Shown here in pieces: positions 53,328 to 61,266 of a DNA stretch of 64,000 nucleotides (within the stretch, counting starts at the first letter, position 1; every line of letters starts with the position of its first letter). Made by a program: the position numbers and the translations under genes. The stretch lies in contig JAXJBF010000117.1 in NCBI GenBank assembly GCA_036303105.1, forward strand, positions 7,522-71,521, in the 5' to 3' direction. The notes under the pieces are model-generated. The model saw only the letters and a program-made list of their open reading frames with translations, was not told the DNA's origin and did no database searches. Source of the stretch: UMGS1590 sp036303105. Lineage in GTDB: Bacteria; Bacillota; Peptococcia; Peptococcales; Peptococcaceae.

Positions 53328-53386
53328 TGACTATTTCACGGGATGGACATAGAATATATTTACCTTTGATAATTATTCGAAGTAAG
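53328..53386 (+). promoter_or_regulatory. Promoter and operator-like motif of MFS gene 1
   Basis: TTGACT, 16-bp spacer, TAGAAT (53350-53355). The motif GATAATTATTCGAAGTAAG (53368-53386) sits just after the start of transcription and recurs before MarR gene 1. Confidence 0.55.
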
Positions 53387-53413
53387 TTTATAAAGGAGGA
53401 ACCCTAACCAACC

Positions 53414-54823
53414 ATGAGTACGTCTCAATTTGAACGTCGCCTGGATACGCGCGTACTGATTTCGGTCGTCGCGACCGGTCTCTTAACCTTTACCGGTGTA
53501 TGTGCAGAAACTGCAATGAACGTTATTTTTCCAACATTAATGAAGGAGTTTGGCATCACCACTTCCACCGTTCAGTGGGTCACCACCATCAATCTGCTGA
53601 TGCTTGCCATTATTATTCCAACCTCATCTTGGTTGAAAAAATGTTTTCGAACGCGCACACTTTTCGGTGTTGCCATTGCCTTTTTTCTCATCGGCACACT
53701 TCTTGGCATGTGGTCGCCAAGTTTCGTGGTACTGATCATTGGCCGTATGCTGCAAGGCATCGGCACTGGTATGGCCATGCCAATGATGAGCAACATCATC
53801 CTTGAGCAGGTGCCTCGCAACAGAACCGCCACCATCATGGGTTTTGCCACACTGACCATTGCACTGGGGCCTGCGCTTGGGCCTGCTATCGGCGGGCTCA
53901 TTGTCGGCATTGCTGGCTGGCGTATGATTTTTGCCTGCCTGCTGCCATTCGTTATCATTGCTGCCATCGGCGGACTGACTTGCATCTACCAGTCTTCTGC
54001 CATTGAAAAACAGCCTTTTGACCTCAAAGGTTTTCTCATGCTGGCCATTTGCTTCATCTTTTTACTGGTGCCATTGTCCAACATCAGTCATGTTGGCATC
54101 ACCAGCCCAATGATTTGGATCATGTTCATCATTGCAGTGGTCTTCCTGGTACTTTTCAAAAAGCACTGCGACAAACGCGAAGCCCCTTTGCTGAATCTTA
54201 CCATTCTGCGCACACCAGCTTTTACGTTTTCTCTGGTGGCACTTCTGCTCTGCCAGTTTTTCACACTGGCGCGCGGCTTTATGATTCCAAACTTTTTCCA
54301 GCTTACCAATGGCGATTCGGCCCTGCTCTCCGGCTGCATCATCTTGCCAGCCTGCCTCATCGGCGCCATCACCAACCCTTTCAGTGGACGTCTATATGAC
54401 CAAGTTGGTCCAAAAGTGCCAATTACCATTGGCTTTCTACTCATCCTGCTCGAAGATACCTTGGAGATGCTTTTCATGTGCCACGTCAGCGCCTATGTGA
54501 TGATGGGCATTGCCATCATCTACTGTCTGGGGCAGAGCCTTTGCACCGGTAATACCACGACATTTGCGCTCCGCAGTCTTCCCGACACACGCACCGCAGA
54601 TGGTACCGCTGTCATCAATACGCTGCAGCAACTGTTCGGCGCTGTGGGCACAGCCGTTGCCTCGACGGTCGTTTCTTTTGGACAGGCCGCTCATCCTGAT
54701 GACCTCGCTTTAGGTACACAGGTGGGTACGCAATGGTCACTATATATGATCTTTGTGCTGGCCATCGTTATGGTACTCTGCGCATTAAAAGCATTGCGCA
54801 GCCAGAAAAAAGCAACACGCTAA
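53414..54823 (+). CDS. MFS drug transporter, DHA2 type (copy 1)
   Basis: A 469-residue exporter with about 14 helices. It has NVIFPTLMKEFGITTSTVQWVTTINLLMLAIIIPTSSWL and GRMLQGIGTGMAMPMMSNIILEQVPRNRTATIMG, followed by a motif C-like LGPALGPAIGGLIV. EmrB/QacA-type proteins expel drugs or toxic amphiphiles. GGAGG lies 14 bases before the ATG, a rather long spacing. It is a close paralogue of the MFS gene at 55465. Confidence 0.92.
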   Translation: MSTSQFERRLDTRVLISVVATGLLTFTGVCAETAMNVIFPTLMKEFGITTSTVQWVTTINLLMLAIIIPTSSWLKKCFRTRTLFGVAIAFFLIGTLLGMWSPSFVVLIIGRMLQGIGTGMAMPMMSNIILEQVPRNRTATIMGFATLTIALGPALGPAIGGLIVGIAGWRMIFACLLPFVIIAAIGGLTCIYQSSAIEKQPFDLKGFLMLAICFIFLLVPLSNISHVGITSPMIWIMFIIAVVFLVLFKKHCDKREAPLLNLTILRTPAFTFSLVALLLCQFFTLARGFMIPNFFQLTNGDSALLSGCIILPACLIGAITNPFSGRLYDQVGPKVPITIGFLLILLEDTLEMLFMCHVSAYVMMGIAIIYCLGQSLCTGNTTTFALRSLPDTRTADGTAVINTLQQLFGAVGTAVASTVVSFGQAAHPDDLALGTQVGTQWSLYMIFVLAIVMVLCALKALRSQKKATR

Positions 54824-54834
54824 ATCATCATGAA

Positions 54835-54867
54835 AAATGGAGGATCCACTTTTGATCCTCTATTTTT
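54835..54867 (+). terminator. Terminator after MFS gene 1
   Basis: GAGGATC/GATCCTC hairpin followed by TATTTTTT. Confidence 0.7.
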
Positions 54868-54909
54868 TATGTGGAAATTTTTTTGCAATTGTAATAAATT
54901 CTTAGCACA

Positions 54910-54966
54910 TTGACATTTTAGCTCATTAATTATAAAATGTTTCCTTGGGTAATTATTGAACGTAAG
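54910..54966 (+). promoter_or_regulatory. Promoter and operator-like motif of MarR gene 1
   Basis: TTGACA (54910-54915), 17-bp spacer, TAAAAT (54933-54938). GGTAATTATTGAACGTAAG (54948-54966) matches the motif before MFS gene 1 at most positions and at the same distance from the -10. Confidence 0.6.
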
Positions 54967-54988
54967 GAGATTTACAGGAGGAATTACT

Positions 54989-55456
54989 ATGAATACCCAG
55001 CTGACGCGGAGTTTTTTTGATGCCTGCCATTTGGCAAAACGCATCATCACCCGTCTGCCATCGCTGCCTGATTGGATGACACCTCGGCAAGTAGCGGCCA
55101 TTGATGCCATTCATCAACTGCAGCAAACGCAAACATCTGTACGGCCAAGCGATGTTGCCAAACATCTCAATGGCACACAGCCCAGTGTGACACGTATGCT
55201 CAGTGAATTAGAAAAGCATGGTGTACTAAAACGCACGCCAAGCAGCAACGACAAACGCAGCCATGATTTAACACTCACTGCTTATGGAGAATCGCTCTAC
55301 AACAACTATGTGGAACGCTTCCACACCCATGTTGCTGAATTATTCGTTGAAATCGATGAGGATGCACTTCGCACTGCCGTCACCGTCATTGAGCAAGCCT
55401 GGGCACTGCTTAAAGACGATGAATTTTCTATCACATCTATTTCGAAGGAGGTTTAA
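54989..55456 (+). CDS. MarR family regulator (copy 1)
   Basis: A 155-residue MarR protein. The winged helix covers MTPRQVAAIDAIHQLQQTQTSVRPSDVAKHLNGTQPSVTRMLSELEKHGVLKRTPSSNDKRSHDLTLT. The ATG at 54989 has a GGAGGA site. It ends 8 bases before MFS gene 2, so the two form an operon, and it is the likely repressor of both MFS genes. Confidence 0.92.
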   Translation: MNTQLTRSFFDACHLAKRIITRLPSLPDWMTPRQVAAIDAIHQLQQTQTSVRPSDVAKHLNGTQPSVTRMLSELEKHGVLKRTPSSNDKRSHDLTLTAYGESLYNNYVERFHTHVAELFVEIDEDALRTAVTVIEQAWALLKDDEFSITSISKEV

Positions 55457-55464
55457 CTCTGCCT

Positions 55465-56871
55465 ATGAGTGAATTCAAATTTGAGCGTCGCCTTGACGCA
55501 CGTCTCATCATCTCAGTTTTAGCGTTGGGTCTGATGAGTTTTACTGCAATTTTGTTTGAAACGGCAATGAACGTCATCTTCCCAACACTGATGCAGGAAT
55601 TTGACATTCCAACATCCACTGTACAATGGGTCACCACGGTCAATCTCATGACACTTGCTATCGTTATTCCAACATCATCCTGGCTGACCAAACGCTTCAA
55701 GATGAAGCACCTTTTTATTGCTTCCTGGCTGTTCTTCACCGTCGGCACATTACTGGGCCTCTGGTCACCAAGCTTCTCGGTGCTGCTCATTGGCCGTGTT
55801 CTGCAGGGGATCAGCGGCGGCATTTCGATTCCATTGATGAATATCATCATTTTGGAACAGGTACCATTTAAGAACACTGCCACCATTATGGGCATTGCCA
55901 CACTGGTCATCGTCCTCGGTCCAGCACTTGGGCCAGCGTTCGGTGGTTTTATCGTGGGCATCGCCAGCTGGCGCATGATTTTCGGCAGTATGCTGCCAGT
56001 GCTTGTCCTCTCTGGCATCTTCGGTATTACCTGCCTCCGTCAGTCCCGCGCACTGCAAAAAGCACCGTTTGATATTGTCAGCTTCCTGCTGCTGGGCATC
56101 AGTTTCCTGTGTATCATCTATCCAACATCAACCATCAGCCATGTTGGCTTCAGCAGTCCAATCGTTTGGGGGCCATTGCTTGTTGCTGTGGTTCTGCTCA
56201 CAATTTTTGTCAAGCACGCACGTAAGGTTGAGAAACCGCTTTTAAACCTTGATATTCTCAAGACACCAGCCTTCACCTTCTGTCTGATTACGCTGCTGCT
56301 CGCACAGTTTGCAACACTGACCCGCGGCTTCATGATTCCTAACCTGTTTCAGCTTCACGGTGGTGTGTCTGCTTTCGTCGCCGGCTGCATTGTTTTGCCA
56401 GCCTGCATCATCGGCGCTGTGCTGAACCCATTCTGCGGCCGCATCTATGATACCATTGGTCCAAAAATTCCTGTCACAGTCGGCGTTATCCTCATTCTGA
56501 TCGATCTCGCACTGGAAATGCTCTTTATGGTTCACGTCTCCGCCTACACAATGATGGCCATCTGCGTCGTCTATTGCGTCGGCCAGAGCCTGGCACTCGG
56601 GAACACCACCACGTTTGCTCTGCGCAATCTGCCAGGCGATCAATATGGAGACGGCACCGCTGTCATCAACACTTTGCAGCAGTTATTTGGCGCCATCGGT
56701 ACCGCTGTTGCTTCCACGTTGATTACCTTCGGTCAGGCTGCACTGCCAAACGACATTGCCCAAGGTACCGCCAACGGTACGCAGACAGCGTTGTATCTCA
56801 ACTTTGTCCTTGGCATCATCATGGTTCTCTGCGCAATAAAAGGTCTGCGCAGCGGCAAACTTAATAAATAA
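55465..56871 (+). CDS. MFS drug transporter, DHA2 type (copy 2)
   Basis: A 468-residue exporter, similar to copy 1 along its full length, including NVIFPTLMQEFDIPTSTVQWVTTVNLMTLAIVIPTSSWLTKRF and GQSLALGNTTTFALRNLPGDQYGDGTAVINTLQQLFGAIGTAVAST. The same family call applies. Small changes are spread evenly, as expected of an old duplication. AAGGAGG precedes the ATG. Confidence 0.92.
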   Translation: MSEFKFERRLDARLIISVLALGLMSFTAILFETAMNVIFPTLMQEFDIPTSTVQWVTTVNLMTLAIVIPTSSWLTKRFKMKHLFIASWLFFTVGTLLGLWSPSFSVLLIGRVLQGISGGISIPLMNIIILEQVPFKNTATIMGIATLVIVLGPALGPAFGGFIVGIASWRMIFGSMLPVLVLSGIFGITCLRQSRALQKAPFDIVSFLLLGISFLCIIYPTSTISHVGFSSPIVWGPLLVAVVLLTIFVKHARKVEKPLLNLDILKTPAFTFCLITLLLAQFATLTRGFMIPNLFQLHGGVSAFVAGCIVLPACIIGAVLNPFCGRIYDTIGPKIPVTVGVILILIDLALEMLFMVHVSAYTMMAICVVYCVGQSLALGNTTTFALRNLPGDQYGDGTAVINTLQQLFGAIGTAVASTLITFGQAALPNDIAQGTANGTQTALYLNFVLGIIMVLCAIKGLRSGKLNK

Positions 56872-56879
56872 TGCATGCA

Positions 56880-56911
56880 AAAAGCACGCTGTCGGCGGAC
56901 AGCGTGCTTTT
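56880..56911 (+). terminator. Terminator after MFS gene 2
   Basis: AAAAGCACGCTGTC/GACAGCGTGCTTTT hairpin with T run. Confidence 0.8.
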
Positions 56912-56934
56912 TTCCGCCTCTGAGCGGGTCAATG

Positions 56935-56963
56935 TTGACAAACACGCCCATTCCCCATAAAAT
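56935..56963 (+). promoter_or_regulatory. Promoter of MarR gene 2
   Basis: TTGACA, 17-bp spacer, TAAAAT. A shorter TTCAATA element follows at 56968, but the full motif of the other two promoters is not conserved. Confidence 0.6.
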
Positions 56964-57008
56964 GGCTTCAATACTAGAATGTGCACAACTTCACAAATTG
57001 GAGGGATT

Positions 57009-57473
57009 ATGATGGACACGCTTCTTACGCGCGCATTTATGGACGCCTGCCACAAAGCCAAACGCATCATCAAGTATCTGCCGCCGCTGCCAGAATGGAT
57101 GACCCCACGACAAGTCAAGGTCATCGACGCCATTCATCAATTGGCACAGCAACAAGATGCTGTCCGTATCAGCGATGTAGCCAATCACCTTGAGGGAACC
57201 ATGCCCAGTATCACCCGCATGATTGCCACCCTAGAAGAACACGGCGCTGTAGAAAAACGCTCAGATGCCACAGACAAACGCATCCAAACGCTTGTGCTCA
57301 CGCCCTATGGCGAAGACTTGTACGACTACTATATTGAACGCTTTCACAATCATGTTGCCGAAGTTTTCTCCGGCATTGATGAAGAAGACATGCGTACAGC
57401 CATCGCCATCATTGACCAAACAGAACACATTCTCAGACAAACGCTCGGCACAAGTACCTTTCAGCAAAAATAA
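57009..57473 (+). CDS. MarR family regulator (copy 2)
   Basis: A 154-residue paralogue of the copy at 54989, more than half identical by eye (LPEWMTPRQVKVIDAIHQLAQQQDAVRISDVANHLEG). The recognition region differs (MPSITRMIATLEEHGAVEKR), so it may bind another site or ligand. GGAGGG precedes the ATG. It is transcribed alone, with its own promoter and terminator. Confidence 0.92.
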   Translation: MMDTLLTRAFMDACHKAKRIIKYLPPLPEWMTPRQVKVIDAIHQLAQQQDAVRISDVANHLEGTMPSITRMIATLEEHGAVEKRSDATDKRIQTLVLTPYGEDLYDYYIERFHNHVAEVFSGIDEEDMRTAIAIIDQTEHILRQTLGTSTFQQK

Positions 57474-57484
57474 ATCTGCCCATG

Positions 57485-57519
57485 GCTGCGACGTTTCGCA
57501 TTGAAACGTCGCAGCTTTT
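57485..57519 (+). terminator. Terminator after MarR gene 2
   Basis: GCTGCGACGTTTC/GAAACGTCGCAGC hairpin and T run. Confidence 0.85.
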
Positions 57520-57522
57520 TAT

Positions 57523-57603
57523 TTTCTGTACTGTAACAGAAAAATTCTTTTATTACCCACTTTTCTTCTAGCCATTGACAAACTGAATATTCTGTTATTT
57601 AAT
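57523..57603 (+). promoter_or_regulatory. Lactate permease promoter region
   Basis: TTGACA (57575-57580), 17-bp spacer, TTTAAT (57598-57603). Inverted repeat TTTCTGT/ACAGAAA (57523-57542) lies upstream. A related TTCTGTTA sequence runs into the -10. Confidence 0.5.
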
Positions 57604-57670
57604 AGAACCAACATAAAAATGTTCGCACTGTTTTGACATTTGTCCACTGCGAATAGAAAAGAGGGATACT

Positions 57671-59257
57671 ATGCTACTCAATTTTATTTTTGCGTTGCTG
57701 CCAATCATTTGGCTGTTCATCGCTTTCTTGGTGCTGAAATTGCCAGGCTACATCGGCTGTCTCACGGCTCTGGCCATCTCCATCGTAGAGAGCATCATTT
57801 TTAAATCGCTGGCCTTTGATGACACCCTGGTCGGTCTCACTGTTGGCGAATCGTTAACCGCCTCCATCGAAGGTTTCATTGGTGCCATTTGGCCAATCGG
57901 TCTTATCATCATCGCAGCCATGTTCGCTTACAATCTCTGTGTTGAAACCAAGGCCATGGAACTGATCAAAAACATGCTGACCTCCGTCACCAATGACAAA
58001 CGTGTGTTGGTCCTCATTCTGGCATGGGGTTTCGGCGGTTTTATGGAAGCAGTGGCTGGTTTTGGCACCGCTGTTGCCATTCCTGCTGCCATGATGGTGG
58101 CACTCGGGTTCAACCCGCTGTTTTCTGCCATCGCCTGCCTCATTGCCAATGCCACCCCGCCAACGTTTGGCTCCATTGGTATTCCAACGACAACAGCAGC
58201 CAGCCTCGTCGGCATTGATTCTGCACTGATTGCCGGCCCTGCGATGAACATTCTTGCAATCCCAGCACTCATCAGTCCATTTCTTATCATTGCTTTGATC
58301 GGAAAAACAGAGCACTCTAAAAATGCTTTCAAAGATATGTTTGGATTCACGCTCATCGCTGGTCTTGCCTACGTGCTGCCAGCACTCCTGATCGCCAACT
58401 TCGTTGGGGCAGAACTTGTTGACATTGTCAGCAATACCATCAGCTTGGTGGTCATGCTGGTGCTCGCTGCCAAACGCAAGCCAACCGATGACCCAGTCTT
58501 TGCCATGAATCTTTCCAGTGAAGAGAAGGCGCATCTTAAAGACATTCCATTTGGTAATGTGGCTGCCTGGTCACCATACATTCTCATGTTGATTCTGCTC
58601 ATTGGCACCTCCAAGCTCATTGCACCAGTCAATGCCTGGGTGTCCAGTTTTGTGATCACTTTCAGCGTTTACTCTGGTGCCGACCCAGCCACCATTTCGC
58701 TGACCATTCTCAACTCAGCCGTAATGATTTTCATTGCTGGCGTCATTGGTGGTTTTCTGCAAAAAGCTTCCATCGCCACCATGGGCCGCGTGCTCGTCAA
58801 AACCATCAAAGGCATGTGGAAAGCCATCATTACCATCGTCTTCATCATTGCCTTGGCCAAAGTCATGGGCTACAGCGGCATGACGTCGTCTATTGCCATG
58901 CTGCTAGCTGATCTCACAGGCGCCTTCTATCCAGCTTTGGCACCAATTGTCGGCATCATCGGCACGTTCGTCACAGGTTCTACCACTTCTGCCGGTGTGC
59001 TGTTCGCACAAATGCAGACAGAGGTGGCTGCATTGCTCGGCGTTGATCCTGTGCAGCTCGTGGCAGCCAACATGGCTGGCGGTGCCATCGGCAAAATCAT
59101 CTCGCCGCAAAGCATTGCTGTTGCGGTAGCCGCCATCGGCAGCATCGAAGGTGTTAAGAGTGTGGATTCTGCCATCATGGGCAAAACCATCAAATATTGC
59201 GTGCTCCTTGGTGTCATTGCCTGCGCCGTCTCTTATATCAGCGCAGTTGTTATTTAA
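57671..59257 (+). CDS. L-lactate permease family transporter
   Basis: A 528-residue, multi-helix LctP family protein. Family motifs include FGGFMEAVAGFGTAVAIPAAMMVALGFNPL, ANATPPTFGSIGIPT and GTFVTGSTTSAGVLFAQMQ near the end with GAIGKIISPQSIAVA. It should import lactate or glycolate with protons. No lactate dehydrogenase or LldEFG/Etf cluster is beside it. AAGAGGG precedes the ATG. Confidence 0.9.
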   Translation: MLLNFIFALLPIIWLFIAFLVLKLPGYIGCLTALAISIVESIIFKSLAFDDTLVGLTVGESLTASIEGFIGAIWPIGLIIIAAMFAYNLCVETKAMELIKNMLTSVTNDKRVLVLILAWGFGGFMEAVAGFGTAVAIPAAMMVALGFNPLFSAIACLIANATPPTFGSIGIPTTTAASLVGIDSALIAGPAMNILAIPALISPFLIIALIGKTEHSKNAFKDMFGFTLIAGLAYVLPALLIANFVGAELVDIVSNTISLVVMLVLAAKRKPTDDPVFAMNLSSEEKAHLKDIPFGNVAAWSPYILMLILLIGTSKLIAPVNAWVSSFVITFSVYSGADPATISLTILNSAVMIFIAGVIGGFLQKASIATMGRVLVKTIKGMWKAIITIVFIIALAKVMGYSGMTSSIAMLLADLTGAFYPALAPIVGIIGTFVTGSTTSAGVLFAQMQTEVAALLGVDPVQLVAANMAGGAIGKIISPQSIAVAVAAIGSIEGVKSVDSAIMGKTIKYCVLLGVIACAVSYISAVVI

Positions 59258-59274
59258 TAGCCATCCTTTTTCGG

Positions 59275-59300
59275 ACAGAGGCTCCCGGCCTCTGTCTTTT
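59275..59300 (+). terminator. Terminator after the lactate permease
   Basis: GACAGAGG/CCTCTGTC hairpin then TTTT. Confidence 0.75.
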
Positions 59301-59427
59301 CTATTGAAATGATAAATATTTCGTGAACAGATAATGAATAGACAGTCGCGATAGAACGTGTCATAATAGGGTGTAAATGTGACAACATATTTTGACGATT
59401 TTTAACCAAAGAGGGGTGTACTATATA

Positions 59428-61266
59428 ATGAGTAGATTGGATATCAACACGCCCGACCAAGCACAAATGGTGGTGGATCAACTCTATCATGACATGGAGC
59501 GCCGCATCATCGCTTCTGGCCCAGGGCTGTGCCCAGTCGACATGTCGCTGAACTTTCTCAATCTCTGCCATGCACAAACCTGCGGCAAATGTGTCCCTTG
59601 CCGCATTGGGCTTGGTCAGCTGGCCAATCTGATGCGCGGCATTCTCGACGGGAAAGGCAAGATGGAAGATCTTGACGTTCTCGAAAAAACAGCAGAAATC
59701 ATCGAAAACACTGCATCCTGTGCCATCGGCACCCATGCTGCACGCTTGGTGCTCACCGGTCTCCGCGGATTCCGTGATGACTACATCGAACACATTCAAA
59801 ACCGCCGCTGCCTCGGCAATATGGAACAGCCAGTACCATGTGTGGCACTGTGCCCAGCCAGCGTTGATATTCCGGGCTACATTGCCCTCATTCGCGCTGG
59901 TCGTCCAGCCGATGCCGTGCGCCTGATCCGCAAAGACAACCCATTCCCAGTGGCTTGCGCCTATGTCTGCGAACATCCTTGCGAAGCACGCTGCCGCCGC
60001 ACCATGCTTGATGAGCCGCTCAATATCCGCGGACTCAAGCGTTATGCTGTGGATACAGCTGGCGATGTGCCGCAGCCTGCCTGCGCACCAGCCACCGGCA
60101 AACATGTCGCCGTTGTTGGCGGCGGCCCTGGCGGCCTGTCCTGTGCCTATTATCTGGCCTTGATGGGACACCAGGTCACGATCTATGAAAAATTCAAGCA
60201 GCTGGGCGGCATGCTGCGCTATGGCATTCCAAGTTATCGTTTCCCACGTGAACTGCTGGACCGTGAAATCAACTCGATTCTCTCCCTGGGCATTGAAGTT
60301 CATACCGAAACCGAAGTGGGCAAAGACATTTCCTTTGCCGCGCTTGATGCCAACTACGACTGCATCTATATCGCCATTGGTGCCCACACCGATAAAAAGT
60401 CGGGTATCGACGGCGAAGCCAGCGAAGGTGTTTACAGCGCCGTCGAAATCCTGCGCCAAATCGGGGATGACATCTATCCAGACTTTGCTGGCAAGAACGT
60501 CGTCATCATCGGCGGCGGCAATGTGGCCATGGATGTCACCCGTTCTGCCATTCGCTTTGGCGCTGAAAAAGTCACCTGTGTGTACCGTCGCCGCCAGGAA
60601 GACATGACCGCGCTGCCTGAAGAAGTAGAAGGTGCCATCGCTGAAGGCGTTGAGCTGCTCACCATGCACGCACCAGTGCGCATCGAAACCAATGACGACG
60701 GTCATGTCACCGCCCTCATTGTGCAAAAACAGCTCACTGGTCTGATCAAACGCGGCCGTCCATCACTTTCCGCCGACGAGGTCGAAGAAATCCGCATTCC
60801 TGCCGACGTCGTTGTCGAAGCCATTGGTCAGGGCATCGACTCCCGCGCCTTTGAAGCTGCCGGTGTTCCTGTCTTCCATGGCGCCATCAGCGCGCTCAGC
60901 GACAGCCGACTCTCCGATGAACACATGGACGGCGTCTTCGCCGGTGGCGACTGCGTCACCGGTCCAGCCAGTGCCATTCGTGCCATCGCAGCCGGTAAAG
61001 TCGCCGCTGCCAACATCGACGAATACCTCGGTTTCAACCATGAAATCACCGTCGATGTCGTCATTCCAGACCCTAGCCTCGACGACAAACCACCACACGC
61101 CCGCGTCAATACCACCGAACGCGAAGCCAGCGAACGCAAACATGACTTCGTCTGCATTGAATGCGGACTCACAGAAAAAGGTGCCATGACAGAAAGCAGC
61201 CGCTGCCTGCGCTGCGACCACTTCGGCTATGGCATCTTCAAAGGGGGTAGACATACCAAATGGTAA
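59428..61266 (+). CDS. Fe-S flavoprotein: NuoF-type cluster domain plus GltD-like reductase
   Basis: A 612-residue fusion. Residues 45-125 have CGKCVPCRIG (Cys52, 55, 58) and Cys98 in TASCAIGTH, the 4Fe-4S part of NuoF/HydB but without its FMN domain. Residues 135-200 carry the GltD-type cysteines (138, 142, 177, 181, 185, 189). FAD motif GGGPGGLSCAYY starts at 231; a second nucleotide motif IIGGGNVAMDVTRSAIRFGA is near 362. The C-terminus has a four-Cys CIECG/CLRCD element. It likely exchanges electrons between NAD(P)H and the hydrogenase encoded next; the genes overlap by 7 bases. Confidence 0.85.
   Translation: MSRLDINTPDQAQMVVDQLYHDMERRIIASGPGLCPVDMSLNFLNLCHAQTCGKCVPCRIGLGQLANLMRGILDGKGKMEDLDVLEKTAEIIENTASCAIGTHAARLVLTGLRGFRDDYIEHIQNRRCLGNMEQPVPCVALCPASVDIPGYIALIRAGRPADAVRLIRKDNPFPVACAYVCEHPCEARCRRTMLDEPLNIRGLKRYAVDTAGDVPQPACAPATGKHVAVVGGGPGGLSCAYYLALMGHQVTIYEKFKQLGGMLRYGIPSYRFPRELLDREINSILSLGIEVHTETEVGKDISFAALDANYDCIYIAIGAHTDKKSGIDGEASEGVYSAVEILRQIGDDIYPDFAGKNVVIIGGGNVAMDVTRSAIRFGAEKVTCVYRRRQEDMTALPEEVEGAIAEGVELLTMHAPVRIETNDDGHVTALIVQKQLTGLIKRGRPSLSADEVEEIRIPADVVVEAIGQGIDSRAFEAAGVPVFHGAISALSDSRLSDEHMDGVFAGGDCVTGPASAIRAIAAGKVAAANIDEYLGFNHEITVDVVIPDPSLDDKPPHARVNTTEREASERKHDFVCIECGLTEKGAMTESSRCLRCDHFGYGIFKGGRHTKW

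Noticed and set aside
59300..59427. Possible Rex (redox) operator before the hydrogenase genes
   Set aside because: TTGTGA-like pieces are present, but I could not find a palindrome with the Rex spacing. Promoter elements are also weak (TAGACA, 17 bp, CATAAT).
59254..60726. 490-codon minus-strand frame opposite the flavoprotein gene
   Set aside because: Same cause: codon bias of a highly biased gene. The plus strand holds recognisable Cys and nucleotide-binding motifs.
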